From positions 12,108,534 to 12,172,533 of the forward strand of contig CP137675.1 of assembly GCA_037976565.1 (NCBI GenBank): a stretch of DNA of 64,000 nucleotides, read 5' to 3'. Numbering within the stretch: position 1 is the stretch's first letter; every line of letters begins with the position of its first letter. Below, one piece after another: positions 54,101-60,100 of the stretch. The translations under genes and the position numbers were made by a program. The stretch comes from Mesocentrotus franciscanus. Taxonomy: Eukaryota; Echinodermata; Echinoidea; Camarodonta; Strongylocentrotidae. The notes below the pieces were generated by a model. The model made no database searches. It was not told where the DNA came from and saw only the letters and a program-made list of their open reading frames with translations.

Positions 54101-57100
54101 TGACCATGCCCGTTCACTCCTACCCCACTTCCTTGTGCATGGTACAGAACCACCACCACCCACTACCCCTCAACCCGAGTGTATATGTGAGACCAGTGCA
54201 CCTTCCGCCGCCGCTACCACGAAATACACGACCGTTATCACCACGGCGTCTACAACGTTGCCCCAGACAACCACCGGTCAGTTCTCCTCTTAAGGTTCCA
54301 TTTTTTGTTTTTATGTCATTGTATTCTTTAAATGCTTCGCTTGAAGATGAAAGATACAGGTTTGTATATTGAAAGTGCAATAAGCAAAGGCCATGCAATT
54401 AATAACGGTTCAATACAGTGAAAATGTGAACAAAACATAAAGCAATACAAAAACTTAAGAAACAAAATGAATTATTAACTCAGTGCTAATGCAGAAAGTT
54501 TGAAATACAACAACATGTATATAATCATTATGTATTCTGCATCATGAATGTGCAAGATATGTAAAAGAAGTTTCTTATATAAGCAACAAAATAGCTTTTG
54601 TAAGAGACATTGTTCATGGCCTTTGTTTATTGCAGTACATTGTTTTGATGCAGAGTTTGCACCAAACATGAACAAAACATGAAGAAGTAATGGGTGTTCT
54701 GGTACCAACTACAAAGAAATGGAGGTCAATGAAACATAATATAATTCAGGAATAGATTAAAGTTAATATTTCCTCTCTCTTATCTTTTGACCCTGTGTAC
54801 CCCTTCACCTTGTAAAATATGTTGCAGGAGGAATTTGTGGGATACCATATAAAGGAGTTGAAAACTCCAGAGAGCATCATATGCGTGAGTTACGACTCAA
54901 CAAATAGGGATGGATTTCTTTGAAGTGGTTATTTAGCATGATGATGATCATCAGTTTTAATTAACAGGATGTCTGGTGTTTTACTAGAATAGTTTAGTTT
55001 CTGGATTTAGTACAAGATTAGATATCTAGATTGATAAAGGTTTTATACCTAGAAATAGAAAACATTTTATTTTTGATGGAATAAGCAAAGAAGAAGAAGT
55101 AATATCCAATTAATAATATGATTTAATCAGCAGCTAACTTAGCTTTGTGTCATATTGCCTTTACTGTGTTGATCATAATACACTTGTTTCATAGTGTAGA
55201 GAGTTGTTTAACATTAGCATTTTAATATCAAGGCTAGATTAGTATTCTGTTGCTTTTTTGTTTTGTTTAATATTTATTACCATGCAGTATGTCAATAATG
55301 TCTTGATTTAGTTGTGGTGCTGTGTGAACCCAAGTTGAATTCACAGTTATTCAATCAGAAATGGAGAAAAAGATACAATTTTCCCAACAATATTGTGTAC
55401 TTAAATTTCAAGTGACAAAAAAGAAAAAAACAACAACCAAGAATCTTTTGAACGTGTTTGGATTTGTGCAATTGTTGCATGGTATTTGTGCATGATGCCT
55501 GCAAAGTGCATTGTACAGTTTAAGCAATGTTCCTATAAACAATTCATTGTCGGCATCAATTTTTAAAACAATTTCTCCATTTTAAGTAAAAAGAATATCC
55601 CCCAAATTTTTCAGAAGCTATTGTAATAGAAACTTGGAACATTGCTTGAATTTTTATTGATTCACTTTTTCTCATATATTTTATTATTTCGTTTTGTTTA
55701 ATTCATTTGTTAATGCCTTTTGATATGAGTTCCTCGTTAGAGTTTCCGTTTGTTATTTTTTGTTTCTTTTGTTGCTATTATGTTGTGTTCAACAGCCGTT
55801 CCCACTACACACAGCACAACAGTGTCCACAACAAATCTTGATTGGACAACAACTGTTAATAGTTCTACCTTAATACCAGGTACAGACCAACATCCCTCTT
55901 TATGTCAACCCCCCTCCTTGTTAATTGGTACATTCTATTAAACCTATCTTGCACTTCACCGTAAAGCACCTATCCTCCTATTGTGTATTGTTTTGTCTTC
56001 CTGCCTAAATTTGATCTTCTACAACCTTTGTTCCACCTCCTTTATGGTAACGTTTTTGTTTAGTGAAACAATTCTTTTGCTCTTTGCTCTTTGCTCTCCC
56101 TACTTTTGTTGGAATGTGTTTCTGCCATCACCCTCCCTCTTTTAAACTTTTTCTTTGTGTATAATTATATAATCCTTCCTGTGGGAGTTTATTCATTCTC
56201 GCTTGTAAAATCTTTCTCATATGTATAAGTATAGTCCTCCCTTGCTTTTCTTCCCACTCAACCTTACACCTATATTATCGTAATACCCACGATTTGACAC
56301 TTTTCCCCCTCTCCTTTTTGTATTTCCTATACCTATCGTTATAAAGTCCTGTATCTCTTCCATCTTCCTCGTGTGTGTGACAGTCACGTTCTGCATCCTA
56401 TCGTTATAAAGTCTTCCATCTTCCATCTTCCTCCTGTGTGTGACGGTCACGTTCTGCATCCTATCATTAAAAAGTCCTGTATCTCTTCCATCTTCCTCCT
56501 GTGTGTGACGGTCACGTTCTGCATCTTCTTCCTCCCCAATTGGTTACCTTTCCCTCAAGTTATTCTTTCTTTTCTGTTATCTCTTCATCCCCATCCAGCA
56601 TGTAAACAAGATCCATCTATACTGTGGTATTATACTGTCATTATGTCCTATAAACATGATTTAACTTCTCTATGTGCAATGGAATTCCCCTGTATCTCTT
56701 CTCGCGTGAAACAAACTCTCTTTGAAAACAATCCTATACTTCTTACAGAGAATAATGCGGTTCCACTGTCTGATTCAGACTTCTCTACATCTTTCTCCTC
56801 TTTCCTTAGTCTTTTTGGCACAATTTAGACTTATGCCTACTTAGTATTTGAACAAAAATTATTTCCAATCTTTTTCTCCCTTCCACTATTACAGTTATGA
56901 TTCTTCTTTAAATTGACACCTCGGATGAGATCACAGCATATACATTTTTCTTTTATTGTTACTATTTCTAAATCCACCTTGCACTCCTGGCTTGCATGTC
57001 TATTTATTAAATGTAGGTGTTTGTTTGTTTGTGTTAACCATGTCCTCATTTCCCATTAAGTTTTATGAAACAGCTAACTTTTCTGGGCTTCCTCTTCATG

Positions 57101-60100
57101 TTCTTTCAACTTCGTTTCCCTTTTGACACTTTCATCTTGAAAAATGAAATATTTGCCAATTATAATTTTGATTTTTTTTCTTGTGTTTGCCTATCAATGC
57201 ACCTGTTAATCATCAAAATACACATGGGTTAATATTTTCCCCTACCTCAGTCAAATTCTTCTTTGTTTGCTTGACTGCAATTTAATGCAATACTGAGAAT
57301 TCTATGCAGTGTATGTTGCAGTGATGTTTTCTGATATGTGCAATGTAATCCCTTGAATATGGTTTATCTGTTTTTTGTGATAATCATGCACAATGCAACA
57401 ATAATATTGATTGAACATTTTCCCCTTTTATCCTCTCTGCATTCCATGGAATTACCTTGATTTTCTTTCCAATTTTTTTTTTACCACTCACTGAAATTGC
57501 ATTTTAAATTTGTTTTAATGTACTGATCATTTTTGCCCTAATTGTTTCTTTTACATGCATCCGAGGATAAAATCATAAAGTGTAAATGGACAACGTATGT
57601 GAGTCCAAAGATTGATGCACTTCGCATCTCAATTCCTACACATAAAACAACAATCATCATATAGTTTTGGAAAACACATCAAATAATACACTTACAATCT
57701 TGTGTATACATGAGATTAGGTAAACATAAGAAAAGATGACACCGTGTCATTGTAGAGAGCTGATAGCGTGAGCATGAAAGAGAGGCATAGTCTATAGGAT
57801 TACAAGTGTATATGTAAGTGATGATAAAAAATCTATATTTTCATATATATATATATATATTTGTGTATCCAACACTTTCCTGACTTTTTATAATCCTTCA
57901 GCAGCAGGGAGCCATCACACGTCAGAAAAATCAAACCCGGGCGATGAAATCACAGACAGCGACTCGGTTGACAACAACATTTCCGAAGGCAAGCTTATCC
58001 CTTCCCTGGCCCCATCCACCACCATTAGCAACGTGATTGGTCCTGTTGGTAAGACCTCTTGGTTTGTTCTTCGAACACGGGTGGCTGGCTGCCTCATCTA
58101 TTAACCATCATCTTAACCAGCGCATTTCATCTTCGAGTGCAATCGCGAGAATCAGTTGTCACTAGATTGCATAAGATTACATGGTGTCGTGTACTTACAT
58201 ATGACACAGTTAAACCATCTTACAGGACTAAACCCATCTTAACCATCTTAACAAACATATTCCTTCTTCTATTGGTATGAGTAACCACTAGAATCCCACA
58301 TTGTGAGGGTGACAAAAAAGTACATCTGGGGTCAGGACATGGTTCAAGACCACATCTTCCATTATTAATATTCGCCAGACTCACCAACTGATACAGTAAA
58401 TAGCAATAGTTTGAAATCCCAGACATGAAAATGAATTTTTTTTTTCTTCTGTGGATGAAATTTATTTTGCAATTGCATGTTTGACGAAAAAAAAATCAAT
58501 GAATGCATTTTAGATTGCATTGAATTCATTTCTGACACCCTGCTTTATAATTGATTTTGTATTGACAAGATGAAAAAAGAAAATAAAAGGCAATTGCAGG
58601 TTATGTATGCTTGACCAAATTTATTTAGCAAGTAACTAAAAATGAAATTGCTGTATATTTACCTGTCTTTTATGCTAAACCAATTAAAAAAGAAAAAAGA
58701 AAAACGAATTCCATTAAAAAGTTAGCTTTCTAGCATGCTCTCTGCCTGTATATCTCATGAATTATGTACCTCCTGCTTGCCTGTCTATAAAAAATGCTAT
58801 TTTTCATACATCTACTCCTACTACATCAATCATTCATGCTCGCAAGTATACATATCATTCATACGAAACTAATTATTTATATCAATAATTATTTCAATTA
58901 TATATTCCAATCATGTATTCCAAATATATAAATTCACTAACCTTGAACCTGTCAAAATAAAATAATTGTGAAGCCTGATTTTTGTCTTCTTTTTATTGAT
59001 CATCAGCTTTGATTTGAAAATTCTGTCACAAAATGGAGAATTAAGTGCTTTGACTATAAAACATTCTTGAGGTACAGTACAAGACAATTATGTCCAAGTA
59101 GCTTGTATAGTAGGAAGAAAGAAGAATGAATACTGTTTTTAGGTACATGTATATATTCCTATTCTGTAACTCATTCTCTTGGAATCTCGTTTGTAACTCA
59201 GTCATCTCGGATGTGGATATTTTACAAGTTGCCACAACCATTGCAAATGAAGTAGAGGGTATCCATGGCGATAAACATATACTAAGACCGGATGTGTATG
59301 AGTGTGAGTAGCTGGATGGAACTAGCTGCATGCATTCCTGCTTGTATTGTAGTTTTATCTGGTTCGTGTTTGGATCTGTGGTGGAAAGCATGTGGAATAC
59401 GTGTTAGTGGCATGCACTTGAGGAGGACTGTTCAGAAATTTAGAATAAAGAATATAGATAAAAATAAGAATGGGTTATAATGGCCATAGTTCTTTTTACC
59501 CATTACGATGCATTCTCCTATATTGAAATATCAGGAGTGAAATCAACAAACTTCTGTGAATGAACAATACAGCCTGCCTGATGAAATTAATTGATGATAG
59601 TTTAGGTAATGTCAAAGTGAAGGAAAGTATTTCTGAAAAAGCAGTACCGGGTAGATCAAATTTTTTTTAAATGAGGAGGACTGTAAATTGATTTGAAATG
59701 AGAATCTTAAGAAATGTAAAATACTTCTTTCCTATGAATTGCATCCTAAGCATGATTCTTGGAGATTTTGAAGAACATTCCAAAAATTGTTGGGGAGTAC
59801 CAATAATCATAATGATTCGACTCTGACATTGACTATAGTGACTGACAAAAGGAATATGAAATACACTATATAGAAATTTATCTGGTATTGTAATAGGTGT
59901 ACACAATTGAACTTCTTGAATAGAATGATTGTTCAGTTTCAAATTGTTGTCTTCTGACTTGTTTAATGCATGTCTGTGATGGTTACTTTCTCTGGATAGT
60001 TGTTTTTTCCTAAATTTGCATGATTTGTAGTATGTGTACATCTACACATGTTGAATGTCCATAGGCCATTTCTCTGGCACAAAATGCACCTGTTTTGTAC

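Noticed and set aside
54598..54670. Open stretch after tttattgcag with stop after 15 codons
   Set aside because: Weak acceptor context and no supporting signals; chance.
56373..56828. 151-codon + strand ORF as a gene of its own
   Set aside because: The first half is the 64 bp tandem repeat. Only the part after 56600 is kept, as a weak alternative exon idea.
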